Shown: positions 1 through 6,799 of the stretch, piece by piece
Layout: every line of letters starts with the position of its first letter
Numbering within the stretch: the first letter of the stretch is position 1
NCBI GenBank assembly: GCA_964453575.1
Contig: CAYVRW010000090.1
Location: 1 to 8,921 of the forward strand
Source: JABDBK01 sp964453575
GTDB taxonomy: Bacteria; Pseudomonadota; Gammaproteobacteria; DSM-16500
Length of the DNA stretch: 8,921 nucleotides
Direction: 5' to 3'
Position numbers and translations under genes: made by a program
Notes under the pieces: generated by a model
Databases searched by the model: none
Told to the model about the DNA's origin: nothing
What the model saw: only the letters and a program-made list of their open reading frames with translations

Positions 1-37
1 AAGAGCCTGCCCCGCAACAAGTGCGGGGCAGGCTCTT
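1..37. terminator. Perfect 15-bp GC-rich hairpin, likely terminator of an upstream gene
   Basis: Bases 1-15 and 23-37 are exact reverse complements around a 7-base loop (AACAAGT). The stem is GC-rich in an otherwise AT-rich region. On the + strand only a short T run follows (35-38), so this is not a textbook U-tract terminator; on the other strand the following bases lie outside the window. It most likely ends transcription of a gene to the left and insulates the sulfatase-like gene that starts about 40 bases later. Confidence 0.7.
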
Positions 38-56
38 TGCCGACCCTACATTTCTA

Positions 57-68
57 TATAATAAGGGA
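57..68 (+). promoter_or_regulatory. -10-like box and the ribosome binding site that decides the start at 75
   Basis: TATAAT at 57-62 is a perfect -10 hexamer, but no good -35 lies 16-18 bases upstream, where the hairpin sits. Its expected start of transcription (about 69) would leave almost no leader, so its role is doubtful. AAGGGA at 63-68 is a Shine-Dalgarno-like sequence with 6 bases to ATG 75 but essentially none to ATG 69, which favours 75 as the translation start. Confidence 0.35.
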
Positions 69-74
69 ATGAAA

Positions 75-1949
75 ATGTTTAATATGGACGCAGAAAAAAA
101 ATTACTTATTCATTGGAGTGCATGGTTTTATTTAGGCCATGTGCTGCTATTTTGGATGATAGGACTAAGTTATTTTTTTGCTGTGCCATCTTTTTCATTT
201 GCAAGTTTACTTGATGATTTTGTATTGCTGGGCTTTCTGGGACATCTTGCCGTACTTGCGCTTTCACCTTGTCTGATTATATTACCTTTGATTTTAATTT
301 CCCCTTATCGACGCGTGGTTTTTATCATGGCCGCGCTTATTGCAACACTGGCATCAAGCTTGTTAGTATTAGATGTCATTGTGTTTAATCTTTATCATTA
401 TCATTTAAACCAAACAGTTTTAATTCTAGCATACCACGGTATTACCAAAGATATTTTGGGTTTATCGTTTCGAGAAAAAATAACTCCTATTGTTATTGTT
501 TTTATTTTTTTAATAGTAGAGTTATTTTATGCAAGATGGTTATGGCGTAGAGTAAAAACAAAAGTCAGAATGAATAATTCATTTAAATATATTTTTGTCA
601 TGTTATCACTTTTGGTTTATACCTCCTATATTATGATTGTTATTAACATGGATCCTTCCTGGTTACGAAATTATATAGAAAAAACACGTTTTATGCCTTT
701 TTATGCCCATGCTCTTAGTGTAGTAATGCCAAAATATAAAGAAAGTCTGGCACTTATCCGCATTGATAATAAAGATCCATTACGTGATCTGGATTCGAAT
801 ACGACATTAATCTATCCTAAGAGTCCACTGCGGTTTGAAGCAAAAAAGCAGCCTTTGAATTTAGTTATTATAGGAATAGATTCGTGGCGATTTGACATGT
901 TAAATCAAGAAGTCACGCCGCATATTCTAGAATTTTCTAAAAAATCTTGGGTTTTTCATCAGCATATGAGCGGCGGTAATTCAACCGGCCCTGGGATTTT
1001 TTCCTTATTTTATGGACTACCAGCAACGTATACCACGGCCATGGAAGACCAACATAAGGGACCTGTATTCATTGATGCATTGCTAGATCATCATTATCAA
1101 ATGGGCATTTTTTCCAGCGCGCCGCTTTACATGCCCCCTCTTACCCGCTCGGTCTTTCAACATATAGACAATGTGCAGTATGAAGCATTGACCGGCACAA
1201 CGGTGTTGTTGCGGGATCAATCAGTCTCCAAACGATTTGCTGAATTTATTCAAGAAAGAGACAAAAAACAACCGTTCTTTAGTTTTTTATTTTATGATGC
1301 AGCACACAGCTATTGCGGTACCGATATTATTCCAGGGCCTTTTCAACCCACAGCAAGTCGTTGTAATCGATTGACGTTCAATAAGAAACGTGATTATCAC
1401 GAATATTTAAATCGTTATAAAAATGCCGTGTTGTCGATTGATGCGCAGGTTAACGAAGTTTTTAATACACTAGCATCAGCAAAACTTTTAGAAAACACTG
1501 TGATTATGCTAGTAGGAGATCATGGCGAAGAATTTGATGATGGTAATAAAGGATTTTACGGCCATGCCAGTAATTTTGGCCATTATCAAATTCAAACGCC
1601 TTTAGTAGTCTACTGGCCCCATGAAAAACCTGAAAATTTTTATTATAAAACCAGTCATTTTGATATCGTACCCACATTGATGACCAAATTATTAGGATGT
1701 TTAAATAAACCGTTAGATTATGCTGTTGGCTGCAGTTTATTAGATAATAAAGAACGGCCTTATTTTATTATCAGCAGTTATGTCGATTTTGGTATTGTTG
1801 AACCCAAGCGTATTACGACTATTTATTCTGCGGGAAATTATCATATTGAGACGCTTAATGGCGATGCGATACCTAATAGTGTGCTTAATATAAATGTAAT
1901 GAAAAAAGTATTTAATGAGTTGCATTATTTTTATCGTGGTTCATCATAA
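75..1949 (+). CDS. YejM/PbgA-like inner-membrane sulfatase-fold protein (paralog 1)
   Basis: Predicted 624-residue inner-membrane protein. The N-terminal ~190 residues hold about five hydrophobic segments (roughly 16-38, 48-75, 80-105, 135-155, 168-192), as in the DUF3413 part of YejM/PbgA. A linker leads to a periplasmic alkaline-phosphatase/sulfatase-fold domain from about residue 262. Motifs seen: IGIDSWRFD (metal-ligand Asp269), GGNSTGPGIFSLFYG (Thr304 at the catalytic Thr/formylglycine position), DAAHSY (His411), VGDHGEEFDD (Asp482, His483), GHAS (His497) and TSHFD (His528). E. coli YejM (586 residues) senses periplasmic LPS and controls LpxC turnover through LapB; some relatives are phosphatases. 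Whether this protein does either is inference. The open frame extends back to a GTG at 21, but that lies inside the upstream hairpin. ATG 75 has the best-spaced Shine-Dalgarno and matches the N-terminus of the second copy at 4891; ATG 69 and ATG 84 are alternatives. Confidence 0.88.
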   Translation: MFNMDAEKKLLIHWSAWFYLGHVLLFWMIGLSYFFAVPSFSFASLLDDFVLLGFLGHLAVLALSPCLIILPLILISPYRRVVFIMAALIATLASSLLVLDVIVFNLYHYHLNQTVLILAYHGITKDILGLSFREKITPIVIVFIFLIVELFYARWLWRRVKTKVRMNNSFKYIFVMLSLLVYTSYIMIVINMDPSWLRNYIEKTRFMPFYAHALSVVMPKYKESLALIRIDNKDPLRDLDSNTTLIYPKSPLRFEAKKQPLNLVIIGIDSWRFDMLNQEVTPHILEFSKKSWVFHQHMSGGNSTGPGIFSLFYGLPATYTTAMEDQHKGPVFIDALLDHHYQMGIFSSAPLYMPPLTRSVFQHIDNVQYEALTGTTVLLRDQSVSKRFAEFIQERDKKQPFFSFLFYDAAHSYCGTDIIPGPFQPTASRCNRLTFNKKRDYHEYLNRYKNAVLSIDAQVNEVFNTLASAKLLENTVIMLVGDHGEEFDDGNKGFYGHASNFGHYQIQTPLVVYWPHEKPENFYYKTSHFDIVPTLMTKLLGCLNKPLDYAVGCSLLDNKERPYFIISSYVDFGIVEPKRITTIYSAGNYHIETLNGDAIPNSVLNINVMKKVFNELHYFYRGSS

Positions 1950-2005
1950 TTAACATGAATTCGATATAAGCATTCGTTTGCGTCTTTTCTTAGGCTTTAC
2001 TTTTA

Positions 2006-2044
2006 TATAATCTTAATCTAAAATAACTAGTTAGATGACTAGAT
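2006..2044 (+). promoter_or_regulatory. Toxin-antitoxin promoter with palindromic candidate operator
   Basis: TATAAT at 2006-2011 is a perfect -10 box; the -35 region is poor (a weak TCTTTT at 17-bp spacing). Just downstream, around the expected transcription start, TAACTAGTTA (2024-2033) is a perfect 10-bp palindrome. A second ACTAG core follows at 2038-2042, with CTAG centres 12 bp apart, about one helical turn. Phd/YefM antitoxins repress their own operons by binding paired palindromes near the promoter, so this is a reasonable operator candidate. Binding itself is inference. Confidence 0.45.
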
Positions 2045-2061
2045 AAATTAGGGTGATAATC

Positions 2062-2313
2062 ATGAAAGAAGTCAGTATTTTTGATGCGAAAACGCATTTT
2101 TCAAGTATAATCAATGAAGTATATCAACATCGAGAGTCGATTACGATCACTCGCCGAGGTATACAAATTGCCAAGATCGTGCCTTTTAACGAAAGACATA
2201 CGCAGGATGTGATGACTCTTTTTCATGAACTAGATGCACTAAGTGATGAAATAGGTAAAGTCGGGCTCGGGGCAAAAGAAATAAAAAGAATGAAGGAAGA
2301 GGGGCGTAGATGA
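2062..2313 (+). CDS. Phd/YefM-family antitoxin of a type II toxin-antitoxin system
   Basis: An 83-residue protein with the Phd/YefM fold signature. The N-terminus SIFDAKTHFSSIINEV is followed by ESITITRRGIQIAKIVPF (residues 5-42), which is the DNA-binding dimer part. A charged helical tail (about 48-83) is typical of the toxin-neutralising region. The frame can be read from a GTG at 2053, but AGGGTGA at 2050-2056 is a Shine-Dalgarno placed 5 bases before ATG 2062 and overlaps that GTG, so ATG 2062 is chosen. The last codons overlap the toxin start by ATGA (2310-2313). The protein is expected to bind and inhibit the downstream PIN toxin and to repress the shared promoter. Confidence 0.9.
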   Translation: MKEVSIFDAKTHFSSIINEVYQHRESITITRRGIQIAKIVPFNERHTQDVMTLFHELDALSDEIGKVGLGAKEIKRMKEEGRR

Positions 2314-2732
2314 AAGCAAAAATCGATTACGTTTTGGATTGTTCAGTGACAATGACATGGTGTTTTAGTGAGGAATCGACCCCACTTACTGAACTTGCCC
2401 GCACCTATTTAATTGAAAATACAGCTTGGGTTCCAAGTATTTGGCCTCTCGAAGTCAATAATGTCTTATGGTCCGGCATCCGAAGCAAAAAAATAACTGA
2501 GCTACAAGCAAAACGGTTTAAATATATTCTACATAATCTGCCCATTTATATTGATTTAAAAGCATCTGATTTAATGAACGAGATTATTTTAGATTTGGCA
2601 CAATCACAAAAAATTTCGTGTTACGACGCAGCGTATCTAGAGCTTGCTTTACGGGAACATTTGCCCATTGCGACCCTTGATAAAGCCTTAGCGAAATCTG
2701 CGCGAGCTGTAGGGGTAAAATTGTTGGAATAG
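2310..2732 (+). CDS. vapC: VapC-type PIN-domain ribonuclease toxin
   Basis: A 140-residue single PIN domain, the usual VapC size. The four acidic residues that hold Mg2+ in PIN nucleases are visible: Asp10 (VLDCSVTMTWCF), Glu48 (PLEVNNVLW), Asp106 (YDAAYLELAL) and Asp124 (ATLDKAL). VapC toxins cleave RNA, often initiator tRNA or the 23S sarcin-ricin loop; the target here cannot be told. The start codon overlaps the antitoxin stop as ATGA, and a purine-rich GGAAGAGGGG lies just upstream inside the antitoxin gene, so translation is probably coupled. The gene looks intact, with no frameshift or missing catalytic residue. The YDAAYLELA form is typical of the VapC group often paired with Phd/YefM-type antitoxins. 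Confidence 0.9.
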   Translation: MKAKIDYVLDCSVTMTWCFSEESTPLTELARTYLIENTAWVPSIWPLEVNNVLWSGIRSKKITELQAKRFKYILHNLPIYIDLKASDLMNEIILDLAQSQKISCYDAAYLELALREHLPIATLDKALAKSARAVGVKLLE

Positions 2733-2751
2733 AATCTTCCAGACAAGAAAG

Positions 2752-2797
2752 GCTTCTAGCCCCCCTTCAAAAAAAGTATTTGGAGGGGGCTAGAAGC
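2752..2797. terminator. Long C/G-rich hairpin after the toxin gene
   Basis: GCTTCTAGCCCCC (2752-2764) pairs with GGGGGCTAGAAGC (2785-2797) as a 13-bp perfect stem. If one C (2765) is bulged, pairing continues through TTCAAA with TTTGGA, leaving a small A-rich loop. No T run follows on the + strand, while on the minus strand the stem is followed by CTTTCTTGTCT. It sits between the convergent toxin gene and secreted-protein gene and overlaps the stop codon of the gene fragment at 2797-2934, so it may be a two-way terminator. Confidence 0.6.
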
Positions 2798-2934
2798 TAT
2801 AAGGTGTAAATGAGTCCTTTTGAAGTAGATGCTAATTGAAGTTGTAATCCCAACGCTAAATTGGGTTCAACTTTAATTAACTGTTTATCAATTTGAGGTT
2901 GATTTTTTAATATTTCTTGTGGCGATAGAGACAT
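2797..2934 (-). pseudogene. Fragment of the secreted peptidase-like gene (45-codon remnant)
   Basis: Read on the minus strand, this is a short open frame of 45 codons plus a TAG. Residues from SPQEILKNQPQ to LQLASTSK match residues 332 to about 368 of the secreted protein at 3049-4401, in the same frame. The matching DNA (2813-2925) differs at only two of 113 positions. On both sides the match stops abruptly: the start reads MSL and the end GLIYTL before the stop, which falls in the hairpin. There is no convincing ribosome site. It is most likely a segmental duplication or the leftover of a second gene copy rather than a working gene, though the kept frame means a small peptide cannot be excluded. 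Confidence 0.7.
2813..2925. repeat. 113-bp direct repeat, copy A (intergenic)
   Basis: This is identical to 3296-3408 except at 2816 (C versus T) and 2827 (A versus G), a constant offset of 483 bases. Flanking bases on both sides show no similarity, so the edges are sharp. This copy lies downstream of the gene that contains copy B. Confidence 0.95.
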
Positions 2935-2993
2935 TCTTCTATTCACATCCTGTGTTTCGATACGCCACTATTTTATGGATGACTCAGGTGTTT

Positions 2994-3036
2994 GCAACAC
3001 GTCCCAAACGATAAAGTTCACGCTTGGGCCCGTTGC
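2994..3036. terminator. Imperfect hairpin downstream of the secreted-protein gene
   Basis: GCAAC (2994-2998) pairs with GTTGC (3032-3036) and CCCAA (3003-3007) with TTGGG (3024-3028), separated by a small internal loop. The innermost CG/CG pair and an AT-rich loop complete the structure. It starts 13 bases past the stop codon of the minus-strand gene ending at 3049, a natural place for a terminator. No U tract follows on either strand, so the call is weak. The rest of 2926-3048 shows no recognisable gene. Confidence 0.3.
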
Positions 3037-3048
3037 AATCGTGAATAA

Positions 3049-4401
3049 TTACAATGAATCATGCAAAGCAATAAACCCACTTTTTGCCGCCCCGAAATAA
3101 GGATCATTTTGAGTTGAAGCATTGGCAGACAAGTATTTTTTCGCACATGAGTTAATATAAGTTTTCACTTCCGCTTGTGATTTCTGACTTAAATTTTTAT
3201 AGCTAAATTTTATTAACCCAAAAAACATATCATCTAAATCTGATCGGATATATTTTTCAAGCATTTTGATTATTGAATGAATATATATTTCTTCCAGTTC
3301 TTTTGAAGTGGATGCTAATTGAAGTTGTAATCCCAACGCTAAATTGGGTTCAACTTTAATTAACTGTTTATCAATTTGAGGTTGATTTTTTAATATTTCT
3401 TGTGGCGAATGAAAATCAACAAACCCCCTAATTACATTATCCGCATCTTTATTTGATAATTCTTTATATAATAAATTGTTATAAAATGCTTTTAATAATT
3501 CATAATCTGAAGATGCATTTATTTGATCACGATGACCTTGATAATAAATCACGGTTCCTTGAATTAACTTGCTTCTTATTTCCTCACTAGGTTCATTTTG
3601 GTAAAATTCTAAAAACTTAGGTATCACGTCTTTTTCATTCGACATACTAAGTCTATCAATAAAAATTCCACGCTTAATTTCATTTACACGTCCATCTTTG
3701 GCAAACTTCCATTCTGCTGCAATATGTGTCGGGGTTTCTTGGTGTAATGGAATATCTGCCACCATAACAAATTCCTCATAAGACATTTTATTTAATTCGT
3801 CAGTACTTAATTTTGAAAATTCTTTTCCTATTATAGCCTGCTTGGGTATTTGCAAAGACGGACGTAATTCAGTATTTGCATAAGGAAAGGTATTATAAAC
3901 AACCAATGGTAACATAATTTTATTGTTCATCAATTGATAATATCCGGCACTAAAAAAGCTCCATGCTACAAAAGTATCGCAGCGCCAAAGCCCACATTTT
4001 GTTGGCTTACCTGTCTTAATATCCCCTGTACCTATCACATACGCAGTTGATGTGGTATATTTTGGACACCACCATCTTTGATGATTAGCTTCAACGAGCA
4101 CTGCTAAAGTTCCATATTTATAATCACCGATACCATATTTACTACCCCAATAAGGTGATCTTGATTTGAAATTATTAAGATGGTTAATTTGTATGACGGG
4201 ACTTTCATTTAAAGTTTCAATGATAATATCCGATTTAGATCCTACATTATCTCCCGTAACAATTCCAACATGTCCTAACCAACCCGTTCCAGGGTAATTC
4301 AAATTTCGTCCGACGATGTCTCCAGAATAAGGAGGTTTGGCATGGGCAGCTTCTGTGATACAAATACTTAACATAATTACTACAAATTTTTTTAATTTCA
4401 T
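3049..4401 (-). CDS. Secreted protein with permuted NlpC/P60 (papain-like) domain
   Basis: A 450-residue protein. Residues 1-21 form a signal peptide (basic start MKLKK, hydrophobic core, cleavage after AHA), so export is predicted. The next ~150 residues look like a circularly permuted NlpC/P60 domain of the YiiX/YaeF kind: GDIVGRN, then GHVGIVTG with His44, then IIIETL with Glu62, then RCDTFVAWSFF with Cys141. The His-before-Cys order is the mark of permutation. Such enzymes cleave or transfer amide or acyl groups on peptidoglycan peptides or lipids; the substrate here is unknown. Residues ~200-450 are helical and not recognised; parts resemble weak alpha-helical repeats. Residues 332-369 carry the sequence duplicated at 2813-2925. 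The gene is convergent with the toxin gene and divergent from the second sulfatase-like gene. The ribosome site is weak (AGAG about 10 bases before the ATG). Domain identity is from motifs only, so moderate confidence. Confidence 0.7.
   Translation of the reverse strand: MKLKKFVVIMLSICITEAAHAKPPYSGDIVGRNLNYPGTGWLGHVGIVTGDNVGSKSDIIIETLNESPVIQINHLNNFKSRSPYWGSKYGIGDYKYGTLAVLVEANHQRWWCPKYTTSTAYVIGTGDIKTGKPTKCGLWRCDTFVAWSFFSAGYYQLMNNKIMLPLVVYNTFPYANTELRPSLQIPKQAIIGKEFSKLSTDELNKMSYEEFVMVADIPLHQETPTHIAAEWKFAKDGRVNEIKRGIFIDRLSMSNEKDVIPKFLEFYQNEPSEEIRSKLIQGTVIYYQGHRDQINASSDYELLKAFYNNLLYKELSNKDADNVIRGFVDFHSPQEILKNQPQIDKQLIKVEPNLALGLQLQLASTSKELEEIYIHSIIKMLEKYIRSDLDDMFFGLIKFSYKNLSQKSQAEVKTYINSCAKKYLSANASTQNDPYFGAAKSGFIALHDSL
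3296..3408. repeat. 113-bp direct repeat, copy B (inside the secreted-protein gene)
   Basis: This is the in-gene partner of 2813-2925, with 111 of 113 bases identical. It encodes residues 332-369 of the minus-strand secreted protein and is probably the donor copy, since it fits smoothly into a long open frame. Confidence 0.95.
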
Positions 4402-4890
4402 GTTTTATACTCTATTATTTATGGAGATGTTTTCATTATTTATTGAATAGCGAAAGTGAAAGATAATTTTGATCCTTTATTCCTTTTCGCTTGATAGTTC
4501 TCATGCTTTCATTTTATTAATAATTTAATGTATGTTATTTTTACTACATTGAGATAATACTGGGAATTGTGAAGATAAGATGGTGGCAGGTGCTCTCTGA
4601 ATTTGTATACTGTCATCCTCGAATATTTTTGTCAAATTGTTTTTTGATTATTCGATCATAAATAACTTGATAACTTTTGTCTATTTCTATGTATAAAATC
4701 GTTTACTATTGATAACTCCTGTAAAACAGATAATTAATCAGGGAATTTCGATTCTCCAAAGACATTTCAAAAATGAATCGGTTATTTGTTCACACTATAT
4801 TGACAAATTGATCAAATAAAATCACTCTGCACAAAAGGATTTAATGAGCTATATTATTTTTTACCATTTGGTTCATAACGAGCATAGGAT
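4402..4890. other. 489-bp divergent intergenic region with candidate promoters
   Basis: No gene is supported here. The region is very AT-rich and must hold the promoters of both the secreted-protein gene (leftward) and the second sulfatase-like gene (rightward). Rightward candidates are TTGATA (4667-4672) with TATAAA (4692-4697) at a long 19-bp spacing, which would give a leader of nearly 190 bases, and TTGACA (4800-4805), a perfect -35 whose nearest -10-like TAAAAT (4817-4822) is too close at 11 bp. TTGATCAA (4808-4815) is an 8-bp palindrome between those two elements. No leftward promoter is convincing. Confidence 0.35.
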
Positions 4891-6747
4891 ATGACTTATT
4901 TTCAACAAAAGAAAATATTATTTCATTGGGTCATTTTATTTTTCATAGGAAATCTTTTTTTATATCTGATAATAGGGTTAGGTTATCTATCGCAGCTTTC
5001 TTGGTATGGTCTTAATTTTTTATATGTTTATCAAAAAATTCATCTTCAGTTGTGGATTATCAGTTCTTATATATCGCATCTTGCTTTGTTAGGTTTATGG
5101 CCTTTATTTATCTTGCTTCCTATGGTGTGGATTTGTTTTTTCCCTCGCCTGATTATCACGATGTCGCTGATTATTTCAATGATGTTAACTTATTTATTGT
5201 TAACAGACGTGTTGATTTATATTAATTATCGATTTCATTTGAATGGAATTATAGTGCGCTTGGTATGGGATGGGATAAATCAAAATATTTTTGGCATAAC
5301 CTGGCAAGAGATGATAACGATGGCAGGGGTTGTTTTTATATTGTCATGTTTACAATGTTATTATGCAAAATGGTTATGGTCATTTCTTAATAAAAAAAAT
5401 ATGACATTAACTTGGCTGACTTACTTGGGACTTGTATGGGCGGTATTTTTTTATATCTCTTATGAAAGTATACTGCGAGTGAAAGATGTTGCTCGATTAA
5501 GAGTATTGCTAGAAATGGCGCGGTTTTTGCCAGGATATGTGAATCTATTAAGCATGTTTTCGATTAAGCATAATGCTTTGTTTATGGCAAATACAGGCCA
5601 ACGAATGCCTATACAATCCGCACAAATGAATGTTCCTCTTAAGTATCCGTTACATAAGCTGGTATTTGAGCCGCATACACCATCGATGAATGTCGTCATT
5701 ATCGTCCTAGATGCTTGGCGTTTTGATGCGTTTACTGAAGAAATTACACCTAATATATATCGTTTAAGTAAAAAATCCTGGTTTTTTTCCGAACATATAA
5801 GCGGCGGTAACGCAACAGGGCCAGGTATCTTTTCTTTATTTTATGGAATTCCCGCAACTTATTGGACAGCTATGCAGTCACAACATAGGTCGCCAATTTT
5901 GTTAAATGAATTACAAAAAACGCATGATATAAAAATTATTACTAGCAGCGAATTGGATGCGCCGCCATTAAGCAAAACCGTTTTTCAAGATGTGAAAGAT
6001 GTACAAAAGCAATCGGGAGCAACCCCAACTGCGCGTGACCAACAAGTAACACAACAATTTAAAGATTTTATAGATCATTCTTTTGCAAAGAAAAAACCAT
6101 TTTTTACTTATTTACTTTATGATTCTACCCATAGTTATTGTGAAACAGATGATAAAGGGCCTTTTAAATATACGGGCAGTTATAATCGTTTGATTGTAAA
6201 AAATAAGGAAGCATTGTTTGCACGTTATAAAAATGCAGCTTATTTTATTGATCATGAAGTGCAGGGTGTGATTAATGCATTAAGAACTCGAGATTTGCTA
6301 AAAAACACCATTCTTATCATTACAGCAGATCATGGCGAAGAATTTGATGATAACGGTTTGGGCTATTGGGGGCATGCAAGTAATTATACTCCATACCAAA
6401 TAAAGGTTCCTCTCATTGTGTATTGGCCAGGCGAGCAGCCTCAAATATTTTCACATCAAACCAGTCATTTTGATATAGTTCCAACGCTAATGACCAGGCT
6501 TTTGGGTTGCAGCAATAAAGCTGCCGATTATTCAATAGGTACTGATTTGTTAGATAAACGTCTCCGTTTACCTTTGATTGTAAGCAGTTATATTGATTTT
6601 GGTATTCTAGAACCCGCGCGTGTTACTCGAGTGTATGCGGCGGGGAATTTTCAAGTAGAAAACAATAACGGCAAAGTTTTGTATGGTGCTGATATTCATA
6701 TGACGGCTATGCATGAAGCTTTTAAAAATTTCACTTATTTTAATTGA
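4891..6747 (+). CDS. YejM/PbgA-like inner-membrane sulfatase-fold protein (paralog 2)
   Basis: A 618-residue protein with the same plan as the gene at 75-1949: about five membrane segments in residues 12-192, a linker, then a periplasmic sulfatase-fold domain from about residue 266. Motifs kept: IVLDAWRFD (Asp274), GGNATGPGIFSLFYG (Thr309), DSTHSY (His414), TADHGEEFDD (Asp480, His481), GHAS (His495) and TSHFD (His526). Around the catalytic Thr about 45 of 70 residues match paralog 1, while the membrane part is much more diverged. All putative metal ligands are present, so neither copy looks decayed. The family includes LPS-sensing and cardiolipin-linked envelope regulators, but which role applies cannot be told. 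ATG 4891 is the first possible start, because an in-frame TAG lies at 4885. Its AGGA (4886-4889) is only one base away, so initiation may be weak. It converges on the ankyrin gene. Confidence 0.88.
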   Translation: MTYFQQKKILFHWVILFFIGNLFLYLIIGLGYLSQLSWYGLNFLYVYQKIHLQLWIISSYISHLALLGLWPLFILLPMVWICFFPRLIITMSLIISMMLTYLLLTDVLIYINYRFHLNGIIVRLVWDGINQNIFGITWQEMITMAGVVFILSCLQCYYAKWLWSFLNKKNMTLTWLTYLGLVWAVFFYISYESILRVKDVARLRVLLEMARFLPGYVNLLSMFSIKHNALFMANTGQRMPIQSAQMNVPLKYPLHKLVFEPHTPSMNVVIIVLDAWRFDAFTEEITPNIYRLSKKSWFFSEHISGGNATGPGIFSLFYGIPATYWTAMQSQHRSPILLNELQKTHDIKIITSSELDAPPLSKTVFQDVKDVQKQSGATPTARDQQVTQQFKDFIDHSFAKKKPFFTYLLYDSTHSYCETDDKGPFKYTGSYNRLIVKNKEALFARYKNAAYFIDHEVQGVINALRTRDLLKNTILIITADHGEEFDDNGLGYWGHASNYTPYQIKVPLIVYWPGEQPQIFSHQTSHFDIVPTLMTRLLGCSNKAADYSIGTDLLDKRLRLPLIVSSYIDFGILEPARVTRVYAAGNFQVENNNGKVLYGADIHMTAMHEAFKNFTYFN

Positions 6748-6760
6748 CGACAGACCCTAA

Positions 6761-6786
6761 GTCACGACGCACTTTTGCATCGTGAC
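6761..6786. terminator. Hairpin between convergent genes
   Basis: GTCACGACGC (6761-6770) pairs with GCATCGTGAC (6777-6786) over 10 positions with one C-A mismatch, around an ACTTTT loop. It lies in the 52-base gap between the stop codons of the second sulfatase-like gene and the ankyrin gene, so it could end both transcripts. There is no long T run on either side. Confidence 0.55.
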
Positions 6787-6799
6787 AGCCTTGAACTTG

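Noticed and set aside
21..74. Longer reading of the first sulfatase-like gene from a GTG at 21
   Set aside because: It starts inside the upstream hairpin, has no ribosome site, and adds residues with no counterpart in the second copy.
1740..1925. Minus-strand open frame of 61 codons
   Set aside because: It lies wholly inside the first sulfatase-like gene, in a region with family-conserved protein sequence, and looks like a shadow.
2926..3048. Two plus-strand frames stay open across this gap, for example one containing MTQVFATRPKR before a stop
   Set aside because: They are short, have no ribosome site or recognised family, and a chance open frame is likely at this length.
4800..4822. TTGACA with TAAAAT as a complete promoter
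   Set aside because: The spacing is only 11 bp, far below the 16-18 bp needed, so the pair cannot act as a standard sigma-70 promoter.
5460..5699. Minus-strand open frame of 79 codons
   Set aside because: It is antisense to the second sulfatase-like gene, with no motif or ribosome site.
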